Numbered from the stretch's first letter, positions 16,370 through 25,066 are shown. The stretch: DNA of 35,801 nucleotides from Sinorhizobium sp. 6-70 (GCF_030124375.1 NZ_JASKLS010000024.1:1-35801); one strand, 5' to 3'. Notes: generated from the letters alone by a model not told the origin. Program-made: numbers and translations.

Positions 16370-16395
16370 GCTGCGGCGCAGCAAAGCGCCGCAGC
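16370..16395 (+). promoter_or_regulatory. GC-rich intercistronic hairpin after the binding-protein gene
   Basis: GCTGCGGCGC and GCGCCGCAGC form a perfect 10-bp stem with loop AGCAAA, 11 nt after the binding-protein stop and 26 nt before the permease ATG. No T-tract follows. Such hairpins between binding-protein and permease genes commonly stabilise the upstream mRNA so that the binding protein is made in excess; partial termination is also possible. Confidence 0.6.
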
Positions 16396-16421
16396 TTCCA
16401 ATTCCTTTGTGAGAGGCAACG

Positions 16422-18182
16422 ATGTCTACCCATGCACCAGCGCCGGCTGCGCTTACGATGACGAAAGCGGCAGCCGAGAAGAGGTACCCCGCGAGAATGC
16501 CGAAAAACGGCAACGCGAATGCTTACCGCCGAATTGTCATCGGCTTGCTCGCGATCGCGGTTCTGGCACCTGTCGGCCTGATCATCTACCAGAGCTTCCT
16601 GACGGCTGCTTTCTTCAGCCCGCGCGCCAAGTTTGGCTTTGATGCCTATCGCTACGTCTTTACCGACAAGAACTTCTACCGGGCACTCGGCACGACAGCC
16701 ATTTTCTCCTTCGGCATGGTGGCCATCGCTGTGCCGCTGGGCGGCTTACTGGCATTTCTCATCACCCGCACGGACATTAAGGCCAAGCGTCTGCTCGAGA
16801 TCCTCGTGCTCGTGCCGATGTTCATTTCGTCGATCGTTTTGGCGTTTGGATACACGGTCTCGGTCGGGCCGACGGGCTTCGTCTCGCTGTTCGTGCGAGA
16901 CTTGATCGGAATCGTTCCTTGGAACATCTATAGCCTGCCTGGAATGATCCTGATCGCCGGCCTGAGCCATGTGCCGCATGTCTATCTCTACGTGTCGTCG
17001 GCCATGCGCAATCTGCCATCAGACCTGGAAGAGGCAGCGCGCACCACAGGTGCGTCCATCTGGCAGGTGTCTCGTGACGTGACGCTGCCGATGGTGCTAC
17101 CGGCGCTGATCTTCGCAGCGGCCCTCAACATCCTGCTTGGCTTCGAGACCTTCGGCATTCCACTGGTGCTCGGCGATCCCAACGGCATTATGGTGCTGAC
17201 CACCTACATCTACAAACTCACGACACTCTTCGGTACCCCGACTTATCAGCTCATGGCGGTCGTTGCCGTCGTCCTGATCCTCATTACCCTGCCGCTCGTC
17301 TGGATGCAGCGAAGGCTGCTCCGCAATGCCCGCAAGTATGCGGCGATGGGCGGCAAGGGCGCGCGTGTCTCCACGCTCAAGCTGGGCACAAGCGGCCAGT
17401 TGATCGCCCTTTCGATCATCGGCTTCTGGCTCTTCGTCTCCGTCGTGCTTCCGATCGGTGGGATCGCCGTGCGTGCTTTCGTGGATGCCTGGGGCGAGGG
17501 GGTCAATCTCTGGGATCAACTCACCTTTGCGAACTTCGACCGCATGCTGGAAGTACCGAGCCTTGTCCGCGGCATCATCAACACCGTTGTGCTGTCCGTC
17601 TTCGGTGGGGCGCTTGCCGTCGGCATCTATCTGCTGGTCGGCCTCGCAGGCCACCGCAACTGGGGCATGTCCAACACGGTGCTCGACTACATCGTCCTTC
17701 TGCCGCGGGCGCTACCCGGCCTGGTCATCGGTCTCGCCTTCTTCTGGGTGTTCCTGTTCGTGCCGTTCCTAACCCCGCTGCGACCGACGCTGGTGAGCCT
17801 GTTCGTTGCTTATGTCGTCGTCGGCCTGTCCTATGGTCTGCGTCTCCTTCAGGGCACGCTGATCCAGGTCGCGCCGGAACTGGAAGAATCCGCTCGCACG
17901 ACGGGGGCGACGATCGGCCGGACCTGGAAGGACGTGGTCATTCCGATCGTGCGTCCGGGCCTGGCCGGTGCGTGGGCCCTCATCATGATCATCTTCCTTC
18001 GCGAATACGCGACAGGCGTCTACCTGATGGGCGCGGGTACGGAAGTCATCGGTTCGCTCATGGTCTCGCTGCTTCAGACGGGTGCCATGAACACGATCGC
18101 CGCCCTTTCCCTCATCAGCATCGTATTGACTGGCGCGGGCCTCGCACTCGCCCTTCGTTTGGGAGCAAAAATACATGACTGA
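16422..18182 (+). CDS. ABC transporter permease, fused double-domain type
   Basis: 586 aa inner-membrane protein with two tandem BPD_transp_1 units, as in SfuB/FbpB and PhnU/V-like systems. Each half has about six membrane helices and an EAA loop: DLEEAARTTGASIWQVSRDV (about 203-222) and ELEESARTTGATIGRTWKDV (about 486-505). The N-terminal cytosolic tail (MSTHAPAPAALTMTKAAAEK) is polar. ATG 16422 has GAGAGG upstream. The last 8 nt overlap the ATPase gene, so the pair is translationally coupled. One polypeptide can form the whole membrane channel. Confidence 0.93.
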   Translation: MSTHAPAPAALTMTKAAAEKRYPARMPKNGNANAYRRIVIGLLAIAVLAPVGLIIYQSFLTAAFFSPRAKFGFDAYRYVFTDKNFYRALGTTAIFSFGMVAIAVPLGGLLAFLITRTDIKAKRLLEILVLVPMFISSIVLAFGYTVSVGPTGFVSLFVRDLIGIVPWNIYSLPGMILIAGLSHVPHVYLYVSSAMRNLPSDLEEAARTTGASIWQVSRDVTLPMVLPALIFAAALNILLGFETFGIPLVLGDPNGIMVLTTYIYKLTTLFGTPTYQLMAVVAVVLILITLPLVWMQRRLLRNARKYAAMGGKGARVSTLKLGTSGQLIALSIIGFWLFVSVVLPIGGIAVRAFVDAWGEGVNLWDQLTFANFDRMLEVPSLVRGIINTVVLSVFGGALAVGIYLLVGLAGHRNWGMSNTVLDYIVLLPRALPGLVIGLAFFWVFLFVPFLTPLRPTLVSLFVAYVVVGLSYGLRLLQGTLIQVAPELEESARTTGATIGRTWKDVVIPIVRPGLAGAWALIMIIFLREYATGVYLMGAGTEVIGSLMVSLLQTGAMNTIAALSLISIVLTGAGLALALRLGAKIHD

Positions 18183-19251
18183 ACTCGTTGTAAGCAATGT
18201 CCAGAAGTGGCTCGGCGGACTGCAGATCCTGAAGGGTGCGTCGTTTACGGCCGAACGTGGTTCTATCGTTGCCCTGCTCGGGGCCTCCGGTAGCGGCAAG
18301 ACGACGCTGCTCCGCTGCGTCGCCGGCCTGGAACAGCCGGAAATCGGGCAGATCGTCATCGGCGGAAAGACGGTGCTGGACGGAGAGAAGAAGCTCGCGC
18401 TTCCTCCTGAGCAGCGAAACATCGGGCTCGTCTTCCAGTCCTATGCGCTCTGGCCGCACCGGACAGTGAAGGAAAACGTCGGCTACGGGCTTAAGCTGCG
18501 CAACGTTGCCCAGGCGGACATCGAAAAGCGTGTGCAAGGGATCTTGGACCGGATGGGCCTCGGACATCTGGCCGACCGCTTCCCGTCGCAGCTCTCCGGC
18601 GGACAGCAGCAGCGCGTCGCCATCTGCCGGGCGCTGGTCTACGAGCCCCGCGTCCTTCTCCTCGATGAGCCGCTGTCCAACCTCGACGCGAAGCTGCGCG
18701 AGGAGGCGCGCTACTGGATCCGCAAGCTGATCCTCGATCTGGAGATCTGCGCGATCCTAGTGACGCACGACCAGAGCGAAGCGCTGGCCGCGGCCGACAA
18801 CATTCTCCTGCTGCAGGACGGACGCATCGTCCAGCAAGGCGGACCGCAGGAGATCTACTCGAACCCCAACAGCTTCTATTCGGCTGACTTCCTGGGTGCG
18901 AACAACATCGTCAGGGCGAAGATCAAGACCGTCGACGGCAGGACTGCGGTCATCGGCGGCGACAACTGGAGCCTCAACGGCACGATCCGCGAAACGGTCG
19001 GCTTGAACGCATCCCAGGATGCGCGCGCCGTGATCCGCGTCGAGCAGATAAGCGTGACGGACAGCCCGGCCGCAGACGGCCTCGAGATGAACCTCGACGA
19101 CAGCATCTACCTCGGAGACCGTTGGGAATATCGTCTGCGGCGCGGTGATTTCGTGGCAAAGGCGCATGGCGCGAAGCAGCTTGCGTCAGGCAAGGTCTGG
19201 GCTCGGATTCCGCCCGAAAGCGTCTGGGTGTTCTCGGCAGGCGCGCAATAG
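18175..19251 (+). CDS. ABC transporter ATP-binding protein
   Basis: 358 aa. Walker A GASGSGKT (36-43), Q-loop QSYALWPHRTV, signature LSGGQQQR (140-147), Walker B RVLLLDEP (159-166), D-loop SNLDAKLR and H-loop VTHDQSEA are all present, so it should be active. A C-terminal TOBE-like region (about 240-355) has ANNIVRAKIKTVDGRTAVIG. This is the FbpC/PotA-type subfamily, consistent with the fused permease. It ends the transport part of the operon; a hairpin lies in the 68-nt gap to the next gene. Confidence 0.94.
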   Translation: MTELVVSNVQKWLGGLQILKGASFTAERGSIVALLGASGSGKTTLLRCVAGLEQPEIGQIVIGGKTVLDGEKKLALPPEQRNIGLVFQSYALWPHRTVKENVGYGLKLRNVAQADIEKRVQGILDRMGLGHLADRFPSQLSGGQQQRVAICRALVYEPRVLLLDEPLSNLDAKLREEARYWIRKLILDLEICAILVTHDQSEALAAADNILLLQDGRIVQQGGPQEIYSNPNSFYSADFLGANNIVRAKIKTVDGRTAVIGGDNWSLNGTIRETVGLNASQDARAVIRVEQISVTDSPAADGLEMNLDDSIYLGDRWEYRLRRGDFVAKAHGAKQLASGKVWARIPPESVWVFSAGAQ

Positions 19252-19266
19252 CACAGTGCCTCCATC

Positions 19267-19296
19267 GGCGGCCGATGATCCTCCTGAGCGGCCGCC
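19267..19296 (+). promoter_or_regulatory. Hairpin between transport and enzyme genes
   Basis: GGCGGCCG (19267-19274) and CGGCCGCC (19289-19296) pair perfectly with a 14-nt loop; AACCTTTTC follows. This may attenuate transcription or mark a processing point between the ABC genes and the nine downstream genes. Confidence 0.4.
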
Positions 19297-19319
19297 AACC
19301 TTTTCAAGGATGAAACGCA

Positions 19320-20012
19320 GTGACAACTCAACTGAGAATCGCGCTTGTCCATGCGACGACCATCGCCATGGATCCGATAAGACAGGCCTTTGAGCGTTCG
19401 TGGCCCGAGGCCGACACGGTCAACATCCTCGAGGACAGCCTCTCGCCGGACCGGGCCAAGCAGGCCGGCATCACCGATGCGCTGACTGACAGGATCGTTG
19501 CATTGACGAAATACGCCCGCATGATCGGCAGCGATGCGGTGCTCTTCACCTGCTCGGCGTTCGGACGGGCAATCGAGCAGGCCGCGACGACGGTCGACAT
19601 TCCGGTCCTGAAGCCGAACGAGGCGATGTTCGAGGCCGCGATCCACAAGGGCGGTCGCACTGCGATGCTCTACACTTTTCCACCCGCCCGCGAAGGAATG
19701 GAAGTCGAGTTCCGCGAGGAAGCGGAGCGCCTCAATCCCTATGCCGCGATCGAGAGTTTCCTGGTGGACGGCGCAATCGAAGCTGTTCGGGCAGGCGATG
19801 CGGAAACGCACAATAGGCTCATAGCGGAAGCCGCAGCCAAGCTCGAAGGATTCGATGCTATCACCTTGGCCCATTTCTCGACGGCACGCGCACTGAAGGC
19901 CGTTCAGGCGGTCACGGATATTCCCGTTCTCACGAGCCCGGACGCGGCGATTGCGAAACTTCGTCGCCTGCTGGCCGCGGACGATCATTCTATTCGTCGA
20001 GGTGCTGTGTGA
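19320..20012 (+). CDS. Asp/Glu racemase-superfamily protein with one retained cysteine
   Basis: 230 aa, GTG start at 19320 with AAGGA about 11 nt upstream. The fold signature of the Asp/Glu/hydantoin racemase superfamily is seen: RIALVHATTIAMDPI at the start, SDAVLFTCSAFGRAIE with Cys78, and IPVLKPNEAMFEAAI. At the expected second catalytic site the sequence is ITLAHFSTARAL (183-190), so the second Cys is replaced and a two-base racemase mechanism is unlikely. One-Cys members include arylmalonate decarboxylase (which keeps the other Cys) and isomerase-like relatives. It starts the enzyme part of the operon; its stop is 1 nt from the kinase start. Role unknown: possibly a decarboxylase, isomerase or lactone/ring-opening step. 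Confidence 0.82.
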   Translation: MTTQLRIALVHATTIAMDPIRQAFERSWPEADTVNILEDSLSPDRAKQAGITDALTDRIVALTKYARMIGSDAVLFTCSAFGRAIEQAATTVDIPVLKPNEAMFEAAIHKGGRTAMLYTFPPAREGMEVEFREEAERLNPYAAIESFLVDGAIEAVRAGDAETHNRLIAEAAAKLEGFDAITLAHFSTARALKAVQAVTDIPVLTSPDAAIAKLRRLLAADDHSIRRGAV

Positions 20013-20013
20013 T

Positions 20014-21285
20014 ATGCTGATCGGTGTCATTGCAGATGATTTCACGGGGGCGAGCGATATCGCCAACACGCTTGCCAAGAGCCTTCCGGGGCAGGGTGGC
20101 CTGCGAACGGTCCAGTATCTGGGAGTACCGACGGAAAACGCCGCAGGCGACGTGGAAGCTGGCGTCATAGCGTTGAAAAGCCGCTCGATCGCAGCGAAAG
20201 ATGCTGTCGAGCAATCCCTGCGTGCGCTTAATTGGCTGCTGGAGCAGGAGTGCCGGCAGATCGTCTTCAAGTATTGCTCGACGTTCGATTCCACGCCGAA
20301 CGGCAACATCGGACAAGTCGGCGAAGCGCTGGCAAACGCACTTGGTGTGAAGGGTGTCGTGGCATGCCCTGCATTTCCGGGTGCCGGACGCACGGTCTAT
20401 CAGGGACATTTGTTCGTGAGGGACATGCTTCTCAACGAATCCGGTTTGCAAAATCATCCACTCAATCCCATGACCGACGCCGACATCCGGCGGTGGCTTA
20501 GGAAGCAGACCACATCCGAGGTCGGGCACGTCGGCATCGATGTCGTGCACAATGGATCGCAAGCCATCGCAACCGCACTGAATGCCGCAGCGAGCGCTCA
20601 GGAGACGCTTGTGATCGTCGATGCCATCAGCGACGGCGATCTGGTGTCGATCGGACGCGCCGTGGCCGACCATCGATTGATAACCGGCGGATCCGGGATC
20701 GCGATCGGCCTACCCGCCAACTTCATCGACCGAGGGCTTGCCAAGGGCAATGGCTCTACAGCGGTGGGCGTGCTGGGTCCGGACGCCATTCTGGCCGGAA
20801 GCTGCTCCGGGGCCACGCGCGAGCAGGTCGAGCTTCACAAAACCAATCACCCGACCATGCCGATCGACGTCGATGCTGTCATGGACGGGAAAACCACACC
20901 CGGCCACGTGGCCGCCTTCCTGCTCCGACATGAAGGACGGGCTCCACTTGCCTATTCATCTGGCGCTCCTGAAACGGTTCGCGCGCTACAGGAGAAGTAT
21001 GGCCGCGAGAACGTGGCTCGTGCCCTCGACCAGCTCTTTGCCGAAACGGCACAGGAGCTGGTCCGGTCAGGGATCCGACGTCTCGTGGTCGCCGGGGGAG
21101 AAACATCAGGTGCCGTCGTCTCCGCGCTTGAACTCGGCGCACTATCCATTGGTCCGGAGATAGATCCAGGAGTGCCTGTGCTCGTTTCTGGCGGGCCGGA
21201 ACCTGTGGCCCTGGCACTGAAGTCCGGAAACTTCGGGTCGCCGGACTTCTTCACAAAGGCACTGGAAAGGCTGGCAGGTCGATGA
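20014..21285 (+). CDS. otnK: Four-carbon acid sugar kinase family protein (DUF1537, OtnK/DtnK-like)
   Basis: 423 aa from ATG 20014, 1 nt after the previous stop. N-terminal domain: MLIGVIADDFTGASDIANTL, FKYCSTFDSTPNGNIGQVGE and ACPAFPGAGRTVYQGHLFVR. C-terminal nucleotide-binding domain: VAGGETSGAVVSALEL, IGPEIDPGVPVLVSG and ALKSGNFGSPDFF. The family phosphorylates acid sugars: OtnK acts on 3-oxo-tetronate, DtnK on D-threonate, OiaK on 3-oxo-isoapionate. With OtnC- and OtnI-like neighbours the OtnK reaction is the best guess, giving a 3-oxo-tetronate 4-phosphate-like product. The exact substrate is inference. Upstream in-frame codons from 19951 lie inside the preceding gene and are not used. 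Confidence 0.88.
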   Translation: MLIGVIADDFTGASDIANTLAKSLPGQGGLRTVQYLGVPTENAAGDVEAGVIALKSRSIAAKDAVEQSLRALNWLLEQECRQIVFKYCSTFDSTPNGNIGQVGEALANALGVKGVVACPAFPGAGRTVYQGHLFVRDMLLNESGLQNHPLNPMTDADIRRWLRKQTTSEVGHVGIDVVHNGSQAIATALNAAASAQETLVIVDAISDGDLVSIGRAVADHRLITGGSGIAIGLPANFIDRGLAKGNGSTAVGVLGPDAILAGSCSGATREQVELHKTNHPTMPIDVDAVMDGKTTPGHVAAFLLRHEGRAPLAYSSGAPETVRALQEKYGRENVARALDQLFAETAQELVRSGIRRLVVAGGETSGAVVSALELGALSIGPEIDPGVPVLVSGGPEPVALALKSGNFGSPDFFTKALERLAGR

Positions 21286-21920
21286 GCAAGGAAGCCACTC
21301 TACGAGAGCAGATGGTACAGCTCTCGAAATCATTGTTCGATCGCGGTTTCTCGGTCGGGTCGGCAGGCAACATCAGTGCGGCTGTCGACGACGGCCTGCT
21401 GATCACCCCCACCAATTCCTGCCTCGGCTTTCTCGATCCAGCCCGGATCAGCAAGCTGGATCGCAATGGAAACCATATCTCAGGCGACAAGCCTTCGAAG
21501 GAGATCTTTCTGCATCGTGCCTTCTATGAAACGCGACCTCGGACAGGGGCAGTGGTACACCTCCACTCCACCTTCGCGACGGCGTTGTCCTGTTTGACTG
21601 ATACCGATGCGGACGACTGCATCCCCCCGCTCACGCCTTATGTCGTCATGCGCGTGGGACAGGTGAAACTGGTGCCGTACGTGCGGCCCGGCGACGAGCG
21701 TGCAGGGGATTTGATCCGGGAACTGGACGGTCGTTATGCCGCAGTGTTGCTTGCGAACCATGGACCGGTTGTGACCGGGCGAGATCTCGCATCAGCAGTT
21801 TACGCAGCGGAAGAACTTGAAGAAACCGCCAAGCTGCTTGTGCTCCTGCGTGATGCGCCCAAACGCATGCTGGCTGCCGCGAGCGTTGAAGAACTCAAGG
21901 CCGTTTTTGGAGCCTACTGA
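21282..21920 (+). CDS. otnC: Class II aldolase/decarboxylase (OtnC-like)
   Basis: 212 aa; ATG 21282 overlaps the kinase stop by 4 nt (ATGA). Motifs of the fuculose-1-phosphate aldolase fold are present: GNISAAVDDGLLITP, SKEIFLHRAFYE with catalytic-type Glu74, HLHS with zinc ligands His93 and His95, and LANHGPVVTG with His160. OtnC relatives decarboxylate 3-oxo-tetronate 4-phosphate to DHAP and CO2; sister members are fuculose/ribulose phosphate aldolases. The direct kinase-aldolase overlap supports consecutive steps. Confidence 0.9.
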   Translation: MSKEATLREQMVQLSKSLFDRGFSVGSAGNISAAVDDGLLITPTNSCLGFLDPARISKLDRNGNHISGDKPSKEIFLHRAFYETRPRTGAVVHLHSTFATALSCLTDTDADDCIPPLTPYVVMRVGQVKLVPYVRPGDERAGDLIRELDGRYAAVLLANHGPVVTGRDLASAVYAAEELEETAKLLVLLRDAPKRMLAAASVEELKAVFGAY

Positions 21921-21930
21921 CGGAGAGACC

Positions 21931-22404
21931 ATGAAAACTGCTGATCTCGTGGACGCCCATGGCGACGATGTTCACTTCTGCAATCTGCCTTTCATCAAGC
22001 TGGGACAACGGCGGACGTTCTCCGGTCCGATCACAACCGTGAAGTGCTTCGAAGACAACGCGCTCCTGAAGGCCGAACTTCAGAAGCCCGGCGATGGGCG
22101 CGTGATGGTCGTCGATGGTGGTGCGTCAACGCGGTTTGCCCTGCTGGGTGACCAGATCGCGGTGATCCTTCGCGACAACAATTGGGCTGGCATCATCATC
22201 AACGGGTCGGTCCGTGACAGTGTCGAGATCGATACGATGGACGTCGGCGTGTTCTGCCTGTCGATCACCCCGAAGAAGTCGAGCAAGGATGGTGTGGGTA
22301 AGCGCGACGTCGGTATCAGCTTCGGAGGTGTCACCTTTACGCCGGGCCATTTCGCCTATGCAGACGCGGACGGCGTGCTGGTGAGCGCAGAGGACTTTCG
22401 CTGA
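21931..22404 (+). CDS. rraA: RraA-family protein (HMG-aldolase/oxaloacetate-decarboxylase fold)
   Basis: 157 aa from ATG 21931, with GGAGAG immediately upstream. Family motifs: TADLVDAHGDDVHFCNLPF, DGGASTRFALLGDQIAVILR, WAGIIINGSVRDSVEIDTMD and FTPGHFAYADADGVLVS. RraA was named as an RNase E inhibitor, but close relatives are metal-dependent aldolases/decarboxylases (4-hydroxy-4-methyl-2-oxoglutarate aldolase, oxaloacetate decarboxylase) that use the GGxxxRxxLGD and RD residues seen here. Being inside a catabolic operon, an enzymatic role on a 2-oxo acid is more likely than RNase control. That is inference from context. Confidence 0.83.
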   Translation: MKTADLVDAHGDDVHFCNLPFIKLGQRRTFSGPITTVKCFEDNALLKAELQKPGDGRVMVVDGGASTRFALLGDQIAVILRDNNWAGIIINGSVRDSVEIDTMDVGVFCLSITPKKSSKDGVGKRDVGISFGGVTFTPGHFAYADADGVLVSAEDFR

Positions 22405-22421
22405 AGTCGAAGGGGAATTCG

Positions 22422-23252
22422 ATGCCGGAGAACCGATGGTCAGCGCATATCGGCTATCTGTTCACCGAGCTGCCGCTCTTTGAACGGATCGCTGCCGCGG
22501 CAAAAGCCGGGTTCACGGCGATCGAGCATCCGCAACCGTTTGTAATCCCCGCCGCGCAGATGCGGGCAGAACTGGCACGCTGCGGACTTGTCTTTTCGCA
22601 GGTCGGAGCTGCCGTCGGCGACGCCAGTAGAGGGGAAAAGGGGCTCACCGCCATCCCCGGCCGTGAAGCAGACTTTCGCGAGCAATTCGATCGCGCACTC
22701 GATTATGCAAACGCCGTCGATTGCCCGTTCGTCCATCCGATGGCGGGCGTTCCTTCGACGAGCAATGTTGCAGCCATAGCGGAAACGTATCGCAACAATC
22801 TGAGCTATGCCGTGGAGCGCACAGCAGGCACGCCGGTCAAAGTGCTGATCGAGGCCATCAGCGAGGCTGCCGTTCCCGGTTATGCCATGTCCACGCTCGA
22901 TCATGCCGCGCGTATTCAGGACGCGTTCGGGCCGGACAACATCGCGCTGCTTGTCGACACGTATCATGCGTGCGCGAATGGTACTGAACTCGAATCCTGG
23001 ATTGCCGCGAACCACTACAGGATCGGCCACGTCCACATCGCTGACCACCCCGGCAGGCATGAACCGGCAACCGGGGTCATTGATTTTGAAAGCCTGCTCG
23101 AGGCCCTGCGGTCCCATGGCTTCGAAGGTGCAATTGGCTTCGAATTTTTCCCATCGAAAACCACGATCGACAGCGCAGCCTTCCTGCCGCGCTGGAAGCA
23201 ATTCATGGCAGCAAGTGCCAAGTGCGAGCGACAAGACAGGAGGCCTGCGTGA
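22422..23252 (+). CDS. otnI: Hydroxypyruvate isomerase-family TIM-barrel enzyme (OtnI-like)
   Basis: 276 aa. The AP-endonuclease-2/xylose-isomerase-like barrel is shown by WSAHIGYLFTELPLFERIAA, FTAIEHPQP, LIEAISEAAVPGYAMSTLDHA, LLVDTYHACANG, IGHVHIADHPGRHEPATG, IDFESLLEALRSHGFEGAIGFEFFPS. Metal-binding Glu, Asp, His and Glu positions appear intact. OtnI isomerises 2-oxo-tetronate to 3-oxo-tetronate; the glyoxylate-branch Hyi interconverts hydroxypyruvate and tartronate semialdehyde. Neighbouring OtnK/OtnC-like genes favour the first. The stop overlaps the next start (GTGA). Confidence 0.87.
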   Translation: MPENRWSAHIGYLFTELPLFERIAAAAKAGFTAIEHPQPFVIPAAQMRAELARCGLVFSQVGAAVGDASRGEKGLTAIPGREADFREQFDRALDYANAVDCPFVHPMAGVPSTSNVAAIAETYRNNLSYAVERTAGTPVKVLIEAISEAAVPGYAMSTLDHAARIQDAFGPDNIALLVDTYHACANGTELESWIAANHYRIGHVHIADHPGRHEPATGVIDFESLLEALRSHGFEGAIGFEFFPSKTTIDSAAFLPRWKQFMAASAKCERQDRRPA

Positions 23253-24628
23253 TAACGGCAATCAACCCTACGAATGGAAGCGAACTGGCGCGCTATGAGT
23301 TTCACGACGACGTCTATGTCGACACCGCTCTATCTGCTGCAGCCGAGGCGCAGAAGTCATGGCGGAAGGTTCCGGTCACCGAACGCGTTCCCCTCTTGCA
23401 TGGAATGGCGAAGGTTCTTCGCGCCAACAAGGCGCGCTATGCGGAGATGATCACCCTCGAAATGGGCAAGCCGATCGTCGAGTCGGAAGCAGAAATCGAG
23501 AAGTGCGCCTACAATTGCGATTTCTATGCGGAACATGCTCCGCAATATCTCGCCGACGAGCCGGTCAAATCCAATGCTTCCGAGAGTGTTGTCGCCTTCG
23601 ATCCCCTTGGCGTCGTGCTTGCCATCATGCCGTGGAACTATCCGTTCTGGCAGTTCTTTCGGTTTGCCGCTCCGGGGTTCGCCGCCGGCAACGGGGCGAT
23701 CCTGAAGCATGCCAACAACGTGCCGCAGTGCGCGCTGGCGATTGAGGAGGTGATGTCGGAAGCTGGCTGCCCCAAAGGCCTGTTCCGCACGCTTCTGATC
23801 GAGCCGCAGAAGGTTGCAAGCCTGATCGCGGATGATCGCATTGCCGCCGTCACCCTGACAGGCTCGACGGAAGTCGGTGCCATCGTTGCCGCGCAGGCAG
23901 GCAAGGCGCTCAAGAAGCAGGTTCTCGAGCTTGGAGGCTCGGATCCGTTTGTCGTCCTTGCCGATGCCGATCTCGAAGAAGCGGCAACGGTCGCGGTCAA
24001 GGCGCGCTACATCAATGTCGGCCAGTCCTGCGTCAACGCCAAGCGCTTCATTGTCGAGGAGAGCATCGCCGATCGCTTCGTCGAACTGTTCTGCGCTGGC
24101 GTCGCCAAGCTGAAGATCGGCGATCCGATGGAACGCGACACCAACATCGGCCCGATGGCGCGCGCAAACCTCATGAGGGGTCTCCATGCCCAGGTCGAAC
24201 AGACTGTCGCTGCTGGCGCGACGCTGATGACGGGTGGAAAGCCGCTCGAGGGTGAGGGCTTCTATTATCCACCGACTGTTCTTGATCACGTAACGCCCGA
24301 GATGACCGCGTTCCGGGAAGAAACCTTTGGACCGGTTGCTGCAATCATCCGGGTAAAGGATGCCGACGAGGCGATCCGCCTTGCCAACCAGACGGAATTC
24401 GGCCTTGGATCGGCCATCTGGAGCAAGGACGTCAGGCGTGCCCGAGAGCTTGCTCGCGACCTTGATGCGGGTGCCGTCTTCATCAACGGCATGGTGGCTT
24501 CCGATCCCCGCTATCCCTTCGGGGGCATCAAACGTTCCGGTTACGGTCGCGAGCTCGGCGTCTATGGCATGCGCGAATTCGTGAACATCAAGACCATCTG
24601 GACCGGTCCAGCCCACACTGCAAAGTAA
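23249..24628 (+). CDS. NAD(P)-dependent aldehyde dehydrogenase, succinate-semialdehyde type
   Basis: 459 aa. GTG 23249 is chosen because AGGAGG lies 5 nt upstream and it overlaps the preceding stop by 4 nt. Catalytic Glu227 in VLELGGSDPFVVL and Cys261 in NVGQSCVNAKRF are present, plus MPWNYPFWQFFRFAAP and the C-terminal FGGIKRSGYGREL. The subfamily matches NAD-dependent succinate-semialdehyde dehydrogenases of the short (about 455-460 aa) type. In this operon it may oxidise another small semialdehyde acid formed by the aldolase-type enzymes; tartronate or malonate semialdehyde-type products are possibilities, not conclusions. Confidence 0.9.
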   Translation: MITAINPTNGSELARYEFHDDVYVDTALSAAAEAQKSWRKVPVTERVPLLHGMAKVLRANKARYAEMITLEMGKPIVESEAEIEKCAYNCDFYAEHAPQYLADEPVKSNASESVVAFDPLGVVLAIMPWNYPFWQFFRFAAPGFAAGNGAILKHANNVPQCALAIEEVMSEAGCPKGLFRTLLIEPQKVASLIADDRIAAVTLTGSTEVGAIVAAQAGKALKKQVLELGGSDPFVVLADADLEEAATVAVKARYINVGQSCVNAKRFIVEESIADRFVELFCAGVAKLKIGDPMERDTNIGPMARANLMRGLHAQVEQTVAAGATLMTGGKPLEGEGFYYPPTVLDHVTPEMTAFREETFGPVAAIIRVKDADEAIRLANQTEFGLGSAIWSKDVRRARELARDLDAGAVFINGMVASDPRYPFGGIKRSGYGRELGVYGMREFVNIKTIWTGPAHTAK

Positions 24629-24640
24629 GGAATGAATGTC

Positions 24641-25066
24641 ATGGCATCGTCTGCCCAGCCGGCAATCCTCCGTCCCCGCGAACTGAAGACAAACGATCGT
24701 GGTGGAGGCGCGCGTACCACTCCGCTCGTCACCCGAAAGTGCGGCTCGACCAGCATGATCAACGGCATTACCGCCTTTGATCCGGGTGCTGCCATCGGCC
24801 TGCACATGCACAATTGTGAAGAGAGTGTCATGGTCATCGAGGGCCAGGCGATCGCCGAGATCGACGGTGTCCAGCATCATCTCGACACCAATGATACGAC
24901 GTGGATTCCCGCAAACGTCCCGCATCGCTTCATCAATGCCACAGACAAGCCCATGCGGATCTTCTGGGTCTACGCGTCAATCGACGCCACGCGGACCATG
25001 ATCGCGACGGGTGAGGAACGTGCCATCGATGCCGAGCATGGGCATCAGTCCGGAGCAGGCAAATGA
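24641..25066 (+). CDS. Cupin-domain protein
   Basis: 141 aa from the third of three clustered ATGs (24632, 24636 out of frame, 24641), chosen because GGA of the ribosome site ends 9 nt before it. Single cupin barrel: GLHMHNCEESVMVIEGQAIAEIDG supplies the His-His-Glu metal triad and IPANVPHRFINATDKPMRIFW the second motif with His. Small cupins in such operons act as isomerases, epimerases or dioxygenases, or as sensors. No specific function recognised. Its end overlaps the following ABM gene by 4 nt. Confidence 0.85.
   Translation: MASSAQPAILRPRELKTNDRGGGARTTPLVTRKCGSTSMINGITAFDPGAAIGLHMHNCEESVMVIEGQAIAEIDGVQHHLDTNDTTWIPANVPHRFINATDKPMRIFWVYASIDATRTMIATGEERAIDAEHGHQSGAGK

Noticed and set aside
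15253..19251. ABC transporter as an iron(III) uptake system
   Set aside because: Family similarity allows it, but the operon context, the shared operator with catabolic genes and the lack of an evident iron-binding Tyr pair argue for an organic acid.
23357..24925. 522-codon minus-strand open frame
   Set aside because: Antisense to the semialdehyde dehydrogenase and cupin genes, whose catalytic motifs are intact; no protein-family motif on the minus strand.
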